Below are positions 1 to 6,603 of a DNA stretch of 9,822 nt, piece by piece (position 1 is the stretch's first letter; the number at the start of each line of letters is the position of its first letter). The notes under the pieces were generated by a model. That model made no database searches. It worked only from the letters and a program-made list of their open reading frames with translations, and was not told the DNA's origin. A program made the position numbers and the translations under genes. Origin of the DNA: Mycobacterium sp. (GTDB lineage: Bacteria > Actinomycetota > Actinomycetes > Mycobacteriales > Mycobacteriaceae); the NCBI GenBank assembly GCA_023264755.1, contig JAHFVB010000138.1, forward strand, positions 1-9,822. The letters are read 5' to 3'.

Positions 1-365
1 ACCATCTGCAGGAAGGCCACGGTGCCCTCCTGCATGCGGGTGCCGCCCGAGCTCGGCGACGCCACCAGCGGCAGCCGCTCGGCCGTGGCGCGTTCCACGG
101 CCGCGGTGATGCGTTCGGCGGCAGCCACCCCGATGGAGCCGGCCAGGAAGTCGAACTCGCAGGCCACCACCGCGACCCGGCGTCCGAACACCGTGCCCTC
201 ACCGGTCAACACCGACTCGTCCAACCCCGTCGCGGCTCTGGCTTCGGCCAGTTCCCGGCGGTAGGAATCGTTCGGGTGCACGTCCAAGGGCGTGGTGTCC
301 CAACTGACGAACGACGCCTCGTCCAACACGGCGTCGCGCAGCGCAATGGCGCTGATGCGGCTCAC
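1..365 (-). CDS. accD3: Acyl-CoA carboxylase carboxyltransferase subunit AccD3, N-terminal part (cut by window edge)
   Basis: The minus strand encodes 121 residues from a GTG start at 365 and stays open to the window edge. It begins VSRISAIALRDAVLDEASFV and runs into CEFDFLAGSIGVAAAERI (about residues 69-86) and SPSSGGTRMQEG (103-114). These are typical of the carboxyltransferase beta domain, which moves carboxyl groups from carboxybiotin to acyl-CoA; the SGGTRMQEG stretch belongs to the crotonase-like core that binds CoA. The protein closely resembles M. tuberculosis AccD3 (Rv0904c), and the adjacent divergent echA6 is the same neighbour as in that genome. Acyl-CoA carboxylases make the malonyl-type extenders for fatty and mycolic acid synthesis, but the exact substrate of AccD3 is not clear to me. 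The GTG start is favoured because it aligns with the family start (MSRI...) and because a -10 element ends 6 bases upstream, giving a leaderless transcript. Confidence 0.93.
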   Translation of the reverse strand, partial: MSRISAIALRDAVLDEASFVSWDTTPLDVHPNDSYRRELAEARAATGLDESVLTGEGTVFGRRVAVVACEFDFLAGSIGVAAAERITAAVERATAERLPLVASPSSGGTRMQEGTVAFLQM

Positions 366-371
366 GGAGCA

Positions 372-377
372 AGGCTA
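372..377 (-). promoter_or_regulatory. Putative -10 element of accD3 (leaderless promoter)
   Basis: Read on the minus strand, TAGCCT is followed by six bases and then the GTG start of accD3 (TAGCCT-TGCTCC-GTG). A TANNNT hexamer 6-7 bases before the start is the usual -10 spacing for a leaderless mycobacterial mRNA whose first base is the start codon. No Shine-Dalgarno sequence is seen. The transcription start is inferred, not measured. Confidence 0.65.
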
Positions 378-390
378 GCTGGACGGTCGA

Positions 391-396
391 TAGGCT
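391..396 (+). promoter_or_regulatory. Putative -10 element of echA6 (leaderless promoter)
   Basis: TAGGCT is followed by six bases and the ATG of echA6 (TAGGCT-CTAGCC-ATG), so transcription would begin at the A of the start codon. There is no Shine-Dalgarno sequence. The -35 region would lie about 368-374 and therefore overlaps the accD3 -10 element. The same hexamer with the same spacing precedes the antitoxin gene at 6347. Confidence 0.68.
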
Positions 397-402
397 CTAG
401 CC

Positions 403-1137
403 ATGATTGGAGTTACTCGCGACGGCCATGTGATGACCTTGGAGATGCAACGGGAGGACCGTCGCAACGCGCTGAACTGTGAGCTCGTCGACGGTTTGCG
501 GGAGGCCATCGAGCGGGCCACCAGCGACGACGTCCGCGCCATCGTGCTGACCGGCGCAGGCAACGTGTTCAGCTCCGGTGCCGACCTGACCGACGCGGCG
601 GGGATGGCGGAGCGGCTACCCGACAAGGCCAAGGCGCTGAACCTCGCCATCGACGCGGCGCCGATCCCCGTCATCGGTGCCATCAACGGACCGGCGATCG
701 GGGCGGGCGTCATCCTCTCGATGATCTGCGACCTGCGCGTGGTCAGTCCCCAGGCGTACTTCCAGTTCCCGGTGGCCAAATACGGTTTGGCGCTCGACAA
801 CTGGAGCATCCGACGGCTGACCTCGCTGGTGGGCGCGGGCCGCGCCCGCGGCATGTTGATCGCCGCCGAGCGGCTCACCGCGGACGACGCGCTCCAAACG
901 GGGATGGCCAACCGGCTGGGCACGCTGGCCGACGCTCAGGCGTGGGCTGCCCAGCTGGCCGGCTATGCGCCGCTGGCCATCCAGCACGCCAAGCGGGTGC
1001 TCAACGACGACGGCGCCTACGAAGAGCCGTGGCCCGTTCACCAGGAGCTCTTCGACAAGGCGTGGAGCAGCCAAGACGTCATCGAGGCCCAGGTGGCTCG
1101 CATCGAAAAGCGCCCACCGAACTTCACGGGCGCCTAG
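403..1137 (+). CDS. echA6: EchA6, crotonase-fold acyl-CoA-binding protein
   Basis: This 244-residue crotonase-superfamily protein is very similar to M. tuberculosis EchA6 (Rv0905), including the blocks [14 protein letters not shown] (126-139) and [15 protein letters not shown] (191-205). Published work on EchA6 describes it as an acyl-CoA-binding protein that feeds fatty acyl groups to the FAS-II mycolic acid pathway rather than as an active hydratase, and as the target of THPP inhibitors. The sequence here agrees. The oxyanion-hole segments SSGADL (57-62) and INGPAIGAG (94-102) are kept. The two catalytic glutamates of true enoyl-CoA hydratases are replaced: Ile104 stands in the GGGCEL-type position and Val124 in the QPE-type position. 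The start ATG is set by the -10 element 6 bases upstream and by family alignment. The stop touches the next ATG, so it is probably cotranscribed with the hydrolase gene. Confidence 0.95.
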   Translation: MIGVTRDGHVMTLEMQREDRRNALNCELVDGLREAIERATSDDVRAIVLTGAGNVFSSGADLTDAAGMAERLPDKAKALNLAIDAAPIPVIGAINGPAIGAGVILSMICDLRVVSPQAYFQFPVAKYGLALDNWSIRRLTSLVGAGRARGMLIAAERLTADDALQTGMANRLGTLADAQAWAAQLAGYAPLAIQHAKRVLNDDGAYEEPWPVHQELFDKAWSSQDVIEAQVARIEKRPPNFTGA

Positions 1138-2247
1138 ATGCTGCGCGCGGCGGCCCGGCTGACCGGAGGAACGGCGGCGCTGTTCACCGGAGGCTGGGCG
1201 CTGCGCGCGCTGCGGGGCGCTCCCGAGGCGCTTGGCGCCACCGCCGCGGACGTACACGCCGTGGCCAAGGATTCGCCCAACTATCGCGACGGCGTATTCG
1301 TCAACCTCGAACCGCCGTCGACGGCCGAGGAGCTCGGCGACGCCCGCGGGACGATCGTGCGGGACATGATCGCCGGTAGCGCGCTTCAGCGCCCCGGCGT
1401 GCAGATCCCGCTGGTGACCCCCGCCCCCGAACTGCTGCCCGCCGACCTTGCCGTCACCTGGTACGGCCATTCGTCGGCCGTCATCGAGGTCGACGGCTAC
1501 CGCGTGCTGGCCGATCCGGTCTGGAGCCAACGGTGTTCGCCGTCGCGTGCAGTCGGACCGCGGCGGCTCCACGCGCCGCCATCGGAGTTGGACGCGCTGC
1601 CCGCGATCGACGCCGTCATCATCAGCCACGACCATTACGACCACCTCGACGTCGACACCATCAAGCAGTTGGCCCTGACCCAGCGGGCCAAGTTCTTCGT
1701 ACCGCTGGGCATCGGTGCGCATCTGCGCGCCTGGCGCATTCCGGCCGACCGCATCGTCGAACTCGATTGGAATCAAAGTGCCCAACTCGGGGAGCTGACC
1801 CTGGTGTGCACGCCTGCGCGGCACTTCTCCGGCCGATTCCTGTCGCGGAACACCACGTTGTGGTCGTCGTGGGCGCTGATCGGTCCGACACGGCGCGCCT
1901 TCTTCGGCGGTGACACCGGCTACACCAAGAGCTTCGGCGACATCGGCGCCGATCATGGCCCGTTCGACCTCACTCTGATGCCGATCGGTGCGTACCACCC
2001 CGGCTGGCCCGACATCCACATGAACCCCGAGGAAGCGGTCCGGGCCCATCGGGACGTCACCGATGCCGGCCTGCTGGTGCCGATCCACTGGGCGACGTAC
2101 CGGTTGGCTCCGCACCCGTGGTCGGAGCCGGTCGAACGGATGCTCGCCGCCGCGGACGCCGAGGGCGTGCTCGTCGCGGTGCCCAAGCCTGGTCAGCGGA
2201 TCGAGTCCGGCCCTGCGGCGACATTGGACCCATGGTGGCGCGCCTGA
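1138..2247 (+). CDS. NAPE-PLD/Rv0906-like metallo-beta-lactamase-fold hydrolase
   Basis: The 369-residue protein has the zinc ligands of the metallo-beta-lactamase fold: HDHYDH at 164-169 (His164, His166, Asp168, His169), His229 in ARHFSGR, Asp259 in GGDTGY and His318 in PIHW. The blocks around SRNTTLWSSWALIGP (236-250), PFDLTLMPIGAY (275-286) and HMNPEEAVRAH (294-304) match both M. tuberculosis Rv0906 and animal N-acyl-phosphatidylethanolamine phospholipase D. A phosphodiesterase acting on a phospholipid-like substrate is therefore a better guess than beta-lactam hydrolysis, but the substrate is unknown. Residues 5-26 are alanine-, glycine- and leucine-rich and weakly hydrophobic; they could be a membrane anchor or an uncleaved signal, which I cannot decide. 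The ATG follows the echA6 TAG without a gap and has no Shine-Dalgarno sequence, so translation is probably coupled to echA6. Confidence 0.9.
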   Translation: MLRAAARLTGGTAALFTGGWALRALRGAPEALGATAADVHAVAKDSPNYRDGVFVNLEPPSTAEELGDARGTIVRDMIAGSALQRPGVQIPLVTPAPELLPADLAVTWYGHSSAVIEVDGYRVLADPVWSQRCSPSRAVGPRRLHAPPSELDALPAIDAVIISHDHYDHLDVDTIKQLALTQRAKFFVPLGIGAHLRAWRIPADRIVELDWNQSAQLGELTLVCTPARHFSGRFLSRNTTLWSSWALIGPTRRAFFGGDTGYTKSFGDIGADHGPFDLTLMPIGAYHPGWPDIHMNPEEAVRAHRDVTDAGLLVPIHWATYRLAPHPWSEPVERMLAAADAEGVLVAVPKPGQRIESGPAATLDPWWRA

Positions 2248-2252
2248 CCGGC

Positions 2253-2258
2253 TAGCGT
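2253..2258 (+). promoter_or_regulatory. Putative -10 element of the beta-lactamase-family gene (leaderless promoter)
   Basis: TAGCGT sits in the 17-base gap after the hydrolase stop and ends exactly six bases before the GTG at 2265 (TAGCGT-GCTGGT-GTG). This supports both GTG as the start and a leaderless mRNA. It also separates this gene transcriptionally from the echA6 operon, although read-through is possible because no terminator hairpin is seen between them. Confidence 0.62.
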
Positions 2259-2264
2259 GCTGGT

Positions 2265-3860
2265 GTGCAGCGTTCATCGATGTTTCGCCTGTTCGCGTTG
2301 ATCGCCGTCGTGGGATTCCTCGCTGGGTGCGACGCCAAGCCGACCGATCGCCCCGCCTCGTCGAGTGCTCCCGCGACGGCCGACGTGGCGCCCCCGCTGG
2401 TGCCCGCAATGCCGTTGCCGGACAACGCCGTCGACAATGCAGTCGGCAAGATCGACGGCATCGTCGACGAGTTGATGAAGAAGTCGGGCCTACCCGGCAT
2501 GGCCGTCGCCGTCGTGCACGGCGGAAAGACGGTCTACGCCAAGGGTTTCGGAGTCAAGGACGACCGCAACGGCGATGGCCCCGGCAACCGGGTGGATCCG
2601 GACACCGTCTTCCAGCTGGCGTCGCTGTCCAAGCCGCTCGGGTCGACGGTCGTCGCGCATCAGGTGGGCGCCGGTGCGATCACGTGGGATACGCCGATCG
2701 TCGAGAAGCTGCCGTGGTTCGCGCTGTCCGATCCGACCGTCACGAAAATGGTGACCGTCGGTGACATGTACGCGCACCGGTCCGGGTTGCCCGACCACGC
2801 GGGCGACCTGCTCGAGGATCTCGGTTACGACCGGCGTTATGTGCTGGACAGGCTGCGCGACTATCCGCTCGCGCCCTTCCGAACCTCCTACGCCTACACC
2901 AACTTCGGACTGACCGCTGGAGCCGAGGCCGTCGCGGTAGCGGCGGGCAAGTCCTGGGAGCAGCTCAGCCAGGACGTGCTCTACCAGCCGCTGGGCATGA
3001 CGTCGACCAGCTCGCGTTTCGACGAGTACCTGGCCCGCCCCAATCGCGCCGTCGGCCACATCCACGTCGACGGCAAGTACGAGCCGGACTACGTGCGTGA
3101 CGCGCAGCCGGAGGCCCCCGCGGGCGGGGTGAGCTCCTCGGTCAACGACATGACCAAGTGGCTGACCATGATGCTCGCCGACGGAAGGTTCAACGGGCAG
3201 CAGGTCGTCGACCCGAAGGCCCTGCTGGCCGCGCTCACACCGCAGAGCGTGTCCAGTCCACCGTCCGAACCGGCGGCGCGGCCCGGCTTCTACGGCTACG
3301 GCTTCAACGTCGGAACCACCTCGGCGGCGCGCGTGCAGTTCAGCCACTCCGGGGCCTTCGAGCTCGGGGCCGGCACCAACTTCGTGATCATTCCGTCAGC
3401 GGACGTCGCCATCGTGGCGCTGACCAACGCGACGCCATCCGGCATTCCGGAGACGCTGACCGCCGAGTTCGCGGATCTGGTGCAGTTCGGTGAGGTGCGA
3501 GAGGACTGGCGGAGACTCTACGAGCAGGCCTTCGCCCAGATGGACCAGCCGTTCGGGACGCTGGTCGGCAAGCAGCCGCCGGCCAATCCGACCCCGTCGG
3601 CGCCACTGGCCAGTTACGTGGGCAGCTACGCGAATGACTTCTGGGGGCCGGCCCGGGTGACGGAGCAGGACGGCGGGCTGCAGTTGGCGCTCGGGCCCAA
3701 ACTGGTCGTCCCGCTGAAGCATTGGGATGGCAACGTATTCACGTTCGGCTTCGTCTCCGAGAACGCCTCACCCGGCACCGTCTCCAAGGCGACGTTCGAC
3801 GGAAACAAGCTGACGCTGGAGTACTACGACCAGGACGGCAAAGGGAGCTTTTTGCGATGA
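2265..3860 (+). CDS. Serine beta-lactamase/penicillin-binding-fold lipoprotein (Rv0907-like)
   Basis: The protein has 531 residues. Residues 1-22 form a lipoprotein signal: a basic start, a hydrophobic run (FALIAVVGFLAG) and the lipobox LAGC with Cys22 as the lipidation site. It is therefore likely tethered on the outer face of the membrane. The class C beta-lactamase/DD-peptidase fold follows, with Ser120-x-x-Lys123 (SLSK) as nucleophile motif, Tyr211-x-Asn213 (YTN) as second motif and His361-Ser-Gly363 (HSG) in place of KTG. A C-terminal beta-rich domain from about 445 (ASYVGSYANDFWGPARV) resembles the lipocalin-like tails found on many such esterases and peptidases. Substrate (peptidoglycan peptide, ester or beta-lactam) cannot be told from sequence. 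The gene occupies the Rv0907 position. GTG 2265 is chosen because of the -10 element; ATG 2280 would leave a shorter but still possible signal. The stop overlaps the first repeat-encoded mini-ORF (ATGA). Confidence 0.9.
   Translation: MQRSSMFRLFALIAVVGFLAGCDAKPTDRPASSSAPATADVAPPLVPAMPLPDNAVDNAVGKIDGIVDELMKKSGLPGMAVAVVHGGKTVYAKGFGVKDDRNGDGPGNRVDPDTVFQLASLSKPLGSTVVAHQVGAGAITWDTPIVEKLPWFALSDPTVTKMVTVGDMYAHRSGLPDHAGDLLEDLGYDRRYVLDRLRDYPLAPFRTSYAYTNFGLTAGAEAVAVAAGKSWEQLSQDVLYQPLGMTSTSSRFDEYLARPNRAVGHIHVDGKYEPDYVRDAQPEAPAGGVSSSVNDMTKWLTMMLADGRFNGQQVVDPKALLAALTPQSVSSPPSEPAARPGFYGYGFNVGTTSAARVQFSHSGAFELGAGTNFVIIPSADVAIVALTNATPSGIPETLTAEFADLVQFGEVREDWRRLYEQAFAQMDQPFGTLVGKQPPANPTPSAPLASYVGSYANDFWGPARVTEQDGGLQLALGPKLVVPLKHWDGNVFTFGFVSENASPGTVSKATFDGNKLTLEYYDQDGKGSFLR
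3843..3847 (+). promoter_or_regulatory. Shine-Dalgarno-like GGGAG upstream of the first mini-ORF
   Basis: GGGAG lies within the last codons of the beta-lactamase-family gene, nine bases before ATG 3857. This is good spacing for that ATG, the first in the repeat, but it is 73 bases from the ctpE ATG at 3921. Probably it was the original ctpE ribosome binding site before the repeat expanded. It could partly fold into a weak hairpin (3838-3855, pairing GCAAA with TTTGC-like bases) that would place GGAG in or near the loop. Confidence 0.5.
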
Positions 3861-3892
3861 GCGCTTGCGCGAAGAGAATTGAGCCCCGATGA
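3857..3892 (+). CDS. Mini-ORF 1 in the ctpE leader (11 codons, [11 protein letters not shown])
   Basis: ATG 3857 overlaps the TGA of the beta-lactamase-family gene (ATGA) and opens an 11-codon frame, [11 protein letters not shown], ending in TGA at 3890-3892. It has the only good Shine-Dalgarno sequence in the area (GGGAG, 9-base spacing). Its codons AGA and ATT are rare in a genome this GC-rich, which could slow ribosomes. The stop itself overlaps the ATG of the next copy. Expression is not proven; it could be a by-product of the repeat, but the exact ATGA chaining makes re-initiation plausible. Confidence 0.45.
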   Translation: MSACAKRIEPR

Positions 3893-3924
3893 GCGCTTGC
3901 GCGAAGAGAATTGAGCCCCGATGA
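3889..3924 (+). CDS. Mini-ORF 2 in the ctpE leader, identical to mini-ORF 1
   Basis: The second repeat unit encodes the same peptide, [11 protein letters not shown]. Its ATG overlaps the stop of mini-ORF 1 and its TGA (3922-3924) overlaps the ctpE ATG at 3921. Ribosomes finishing here would be placed on the ctpE start. Upstream there is only a weak purine run (GAAGAG, 3871-3876, 12 bases before the ATG), so initiation probably depends on coupling. Confidence 0.42.
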   Translation: MSACAKRIEPR

Positions 3925-6302
3925 GCGCAGGGCCGGCCCCAGGGCTTACCGACGCCGAGGTGGCCCAGCGCGTCGCGGCGGGCCAGACCAACGACGTCCC
4001 GGTCCGGGCGGCCCGCTCCACCTCGGAGATCGTCCGGGCCAACGTGTTCACCCGGATCAATGCGATTCTCGGGGTGCTGCTGGCCATCGTGTTGAGCACC
4101 GGGTCGTTGATCAACGGACTGTTCGGAATTCTGATCGTCGCGAACAGCGCCATCGGCATCGTTCAAGAACTGCGGGCCAAGCAGACCTTGGACATGCTGG
4201 CGATCGTCGGGCAGACGAAACCCATGGTCCGCAGGCAAACCGGGACCAAGGCCAGGGCGCCCAGCGAGGTCGTGCTGGACGACGTCATCGAGCTCGGGCC
4301 GGGCGATCAGATCGTCGTCGACGGCGAGGTGCTCGAGGAGCGCAATCTCGAGGTCGACGAATCATTGCTCACCGGGGAGGCCGACCCGATCGACAAGGTG
4401 GCCGGCGCAGAGGTGAAGTCGGGCAGCTTCGTCGTCGCGGGCAGCGGCGCGTATCGCGCGACGAAGGTCGGTCGCGAGGCGTACGCGGCGAAGCTGGCCG
4501 AGGAGGCCAGCAAGTTCAGTCTGGTCAAGTCGGAGCTGCGCACGGGCATCAACAAGATTCTGCAGTTCATCACCTATCTGCTGATCCCGGCCGGGTTGCT
4601 GATCGTCTACACCCAGCTGTTCACCACCGACGCAGGTTGGCGAGACTCGGTGTTGCGCATGGTCGGTGCGCTAGTGCCGATGGTGCCCGAGGGGCTGGTG
4701 CTGATGACGTCGATAGCCTTTGCCGTCGGGGTGGTCCGGCTGGGTCGACGCCAGTGCCTGGTACAGGAATTGCCCGCCATCGAGGGGCTGGCCCGAGTCA
4801 ACGTGGTGTGCGCCGACAAGACGGGCACCCTGACCGAGAACGGCATGCGGGTAAGCGAACTCAAGGTGCTCGCTCAGTGCGATGCCGGTGAGGTACTTGC
4901 GCAGCTCGCTGCCGACGACACCCGACCCAACGCCAGCATGGCGGCGATCGGCGAGGCATACAAGATGGCTCCGGGTTGGACCGCCACGGCGAGCGCTCCG
5001 TTCAAGTCGGCGACGAAGTGGAGCGGGTCGTCCTACGCCGAACACGGCAACTGGATCATCGGTGCCCCCGACGTGCTGCTGGACCCGGCCGCGCCCGAAG
5101 CGCTGCAGGCCCAGCGGCTCGGGGCGCAGGGCCTGCGCGTGCTGCTGCTGGGTTCGTCGGATCGACCCGTCGACGCCGACGATGCACCGGGGGTGGTGAG
5201 CCCGGTGGCCCTGGTGGTGCTCGAGCAGCGTGTCCGTCCCGACGCCAGAGCGACCTTGGATTACTTTGCCGCTCAACGGGTCACCGTCAAGGTCATCTCG
5301 GGTGACAACGCGGTGTCCGTTGGCGCGGTGGCCGACTCGCTGGGGTTGCACGGCGAACCGATGGACGCTCGGCAGCTGCCCGAGGACGGCGAGGCGCTAG
5401 CCGACGTGCTGGAGCAGTACACCACCTTCGGCCGGGTCCGGCCGGATCAGAAACGCGCCATGGTGCATGCGTTGCAAGCGCGTGGCAACACGGTCGCGAT
5501 GACCGGTGACGGGGTCAACGACGTGCTGGCGCTCAAGGACGCCGACATCGGCGTCGCCATGGGCTCGGGTAGCCCCGCGTCGCGGGCCGTCGCCCAGATC
5601 GTGTTGCTGGACAACAAGTTCGCCACGTTGCCGTATGTGGTGGGCGAGGGTCGACGCGTCATCGGCAACATCGAGCGGGTCTCCAATCTGTTTCTGACCA
5701 AGACCGTGTACTCGGTGCTGCTGGCGGTGCTGGTCGGGTTGGCCGGACTGTCCTCGAAGTTCTTCGGCACCGACCCGGTGCTGTTCCCGTTCCAACCGAT
5801 TCACGTCACGATCGCGGCGTGGTTCACCATCGGCATCCCGGCGTTCATCCTGTCGCTGGCACCCAACGGCGAACGGGCCCGTTCGGGCTTCGTACGCCGA
5901 GTGATGACCTCCGCGCTGCCGTCTGGACTCGTCGTCGGCATCGCGACGTTCAGCTCGTACCTGCTGGCCTACCGGGGCGGCGCCGCCACCGAGCTCGAAC
6001 GCACGCAGGCTTCGACGGCGGCCCTGATCACGCTTCTGGTCACCGCGGTGTGGGTGCTCGCCGTGGTCGCGCGGCCCTACGAGTGGTGGCGGGTGGCGCT
6101 GGTCGCCGCCTCGGGGCTGGCCTACGTGGTGATCTTCTCGATTCCCTTGGCCCGCGAGAAGTTCATGCTCGATCCCTCGAATCTTCGGCTCACGGCTTCG
6201 GCGCTGGTCATCGGGCTGCTCGGCGCCGCGTTGATCGAGGCCAACTGGTGGCTCCAGGGCCGAATGGTCGGAGAACGCCGCACGTTGTGGCGTACGCAAT
6301 GA
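3921..6302 (+). CDS. ctpE: CtpE, P-type ATPase (calcium uptake group)
   Basis: This 793-residue P-type ATPase is about the length of M. tuberculosis CtpE (Rv0908). The order is: a short N-terminal cytosolic part; two membrane helices (about 44-82); actuator domain with TGEA at 151-154; helices around 211-235 and 245-272, the latter with PEGL at 256-259 as in calcium-type pumps; DKTGTLT from Asp299, the phosphorylated residue; the nucleotide-binding domain; GDGVND at 529-534; and a membrane block from about 590 to 775. No N-terminal heavy-metal-binding domain with CxxC is present, unlike copper pumps. In M. smegmatis CtpE is reported to drive calcium uptake and to affect surface integrity. Transport of calcium here is inferred from that relationship. 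The ATG at 3921 lies in the partial third copy of the 32-bp repeat and overlaps the stop of mini-ORF 2. Its own Shine-Dalgarno sequence is weak. Confidence 0.95.
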   Translation: MSAGPAPGLTDAEVAQRVAAGQTNDVPVRAARSTSEIVRANVFTRINAILGVLLAIVLSTGSLINGLFGILIVANSAIGIVQELRAKQTLDMLAIVGQTKPMVRRQTGTKARAPSEVVLDDVIELGPGDQIVVDGEVLEERNLEVDESLLTGEADPIDKVAGAEVKSGSFVVAGSGAYRATKVGREAYAAKLAEEASKFSLVKSELRTGINKILQFITYLLIPAGLLIVYTQLFTTDAGWRDSVLRMVGALVPMVPEGLVLMTSIAFAVGVVRLGRRQCLVQELPAIEGLARVNVVCADKTGTLTENGMRVSELKVLAQCDAGEVLAQLAADDTRPNASMAAIGEAYKMAPGWTATASAPFKSATKWSGSSYAEHGNWIIGAPDVLLDPAAPEALQAQRLGAQGLRVLLLGSSDRPVDADDAPGVVSPVALVVLEQRVRPDARATLDYFAAQRVTVKVISGDNAVSVGAVADSLGLHGEPMDARQLPEDGEALADVLEQYTTFGRVRPDQKRAMVHALQARGNTVAMTGDGVNDVLALKDADIGVAMGSGSPASRAVAQIVLLDNKFATLPYVVGEGRRVIGNIERVSNLFLTKTVYSVLLAVLVGLAGLSSKFFGTDPVLFPFQPIHVTIAAWFTIGIPAFILSLAPNGERARSGFVRRVMTSALPSGLVVGIATFSSYLLAYRGGAATELERTQASTAALITLLVTAVWVLAVVARPYEWWRVALVAASGLAYVVIFSIPLAREKFMLDPSNLRLTASALVIGLLGAALIEANWWLQGRMVGERRTLWRTQ

Positions 6303-6334
6303 GCAACTGCAGTGGGCCGTTCAGCAACGCCTAC

Positions 6335-6340
6335 TAGGCT
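6335..6340 (+). promoter_or_regulatory. Putative -10 element of the antitoxin operon (leaderless promoter)
   Basis: TAGGCT ends six bases before ATG 6347 (TAGGCT-GGTGTC-ATG), the same hexamer and spacing as at echA6. The 44 bases between ctpE and this gene hold no clear terminator and no Shine-Dalgarno sequence. This promoter would drive the antitoxin, toxin and methyltransferase genes together. Confidence 0.66.
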
Positions 6341-6346
6341 GGTGTC

Positions 6347-6601
6347 ATGGGATTTCTGGATACCGTGAAGAACCTGGTGAGCAAGAACGCCGACAAGGTC
6401 GAGACCGTGATCGAGAAGGCCGGCGACGCCGTCGATCAAAAGACCGGCGACAAGTACAAGGGTGTCGTGGACAAGGTGCAAGAGGCTGCGAAGAACGCCG
6501 TCGCGAACACGCAGGCGTCGGCCGACGGCCAGCCCACGCCGCCTCCCGCCCAGCCAAGGCCGGAACCCCAGCAGCCACCGGCGGCCCCTCCGAGCGCCTA
6601 G
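6347..6601 (+). CDS. Rv0909/MT0933-type antitoxin with proline-rich tail
   Basis: The 84-residue protein starts MGFLDTVKNLVSKNADKVET and continues with lysine-, aspartate- and alanine-rich helical sequence (residues 1-58: DKVETVIEKAGDAVDQKTGDKY and so on). This is the MT0933-like antitoxin family, named after the CDC1551 copy of Rv0909. In M. tuberculosis Rv0909 neutralises Rv0910 in a toxin-antitoxin screen. The product here has an added tail (62-84) made almost only of proline, glutamine, alanine and a few charged residues. I recall the M. tuberculosis protein as shorter, about 60 residues. There is no recognisable DNA-binding motif. The toxin gene follows after a two-base gap, and the leaderless -10 element fixes the start. 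Confidence 0.85.
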   Translation: MGFLDTVKNLVSKNADKVETVIEKAGDAVDQKTGDKYKGVVDKVQEAAKNAVANTQASADGQPTPPPAQPRPEPQQPPAAPPSA

Positions 6602-6603
6602 CC

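Larger units (their letters stand above)
3855..3928 (+). repeat. Period-32 direct tandem repeat at the ctpE start (about 2.3 copies)
   Basis: Bases 3855-3886 are repeated exactly at 3887-3918, and the first ten bases recur at 3919-3928, which include the ctpE start codon. Each unit contains GATGAGCGCTTGCGCGAAG and then AGAATTGAGCCCC. The copies are identical, which suggests recent duplication or strong conservation. Since 32 is not a multiple of three, each copy shifts the reading frame by one. The sites flanking the repeat would read TTGCG-ATGAGCGC-AGGG if both extra units were removed. That would place the ctpE ATG directly on the stop codon of the preceding gene with GGGAG nine bases upstream. 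Confidence 0.95.

Noticed and set aside
22..264. Plus-strand open frame of 80 codons at the left edge
   Set aside because: It is the complement of the well-supported accD3 coding sequence and has a Ser/Ala/Arg-rich shadow composition.
616..2409. Long minus-strand open frame (597 codons) opposite echA6 and the hydrolase gene
   Set aside because: It runs antisense to two recognised genes, has arginine-, glycine- and histidine-rich sequence without any domain, and is expected in very GC-rich coding DNA.
3838..3855. Intrinsic terminator (GCAAAG...CTTTTTGC with a T-run) at the end of the beta-lactamase-family gene
   Set aside because: The stem has about five Watson-Crick pairs plus G-U pairs, the T-run is part of the stem and lies within the coding sequence; too weak for termination.
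3857..3924. Cysteine-responsive attenuator peptide, as known from mycobacterial leader ORFs
   Set aside because: Those leaders carry runs of Cys codons. Each mini-ORF here has only one Cys and is not leaderless, so a cysteine-sensing role is not supported.
3855..3928. CRISPR array
   Set aside because: The 32-base units are directly contiguous with no spacers, and no cas gene is present.
3768..4238. Minus-strand open frames across the ctpE start, including a repeated [21 protein letters not shown] peptide
   Set aside because: They merely read the 32-bp repeat and the ctpE 5' end backwards. No start signal or domain supports them.
5397..6299. Minus-strand open frame (300 codons) opposite the ctpE 3' half
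   Set aside because: Low-complexity Arg/Gln/Gly/Asp composition, no recognisable fold, and complete overlap with the conserved ATPase core and membrane helices.
6303..6346. Terminator or riboswitch between ctpE and the antitoxin gene
   Set aside because: Only 44 bases, with no stable hairpin and no T-tract. The only signal seen is the TAGGCT -10 element.
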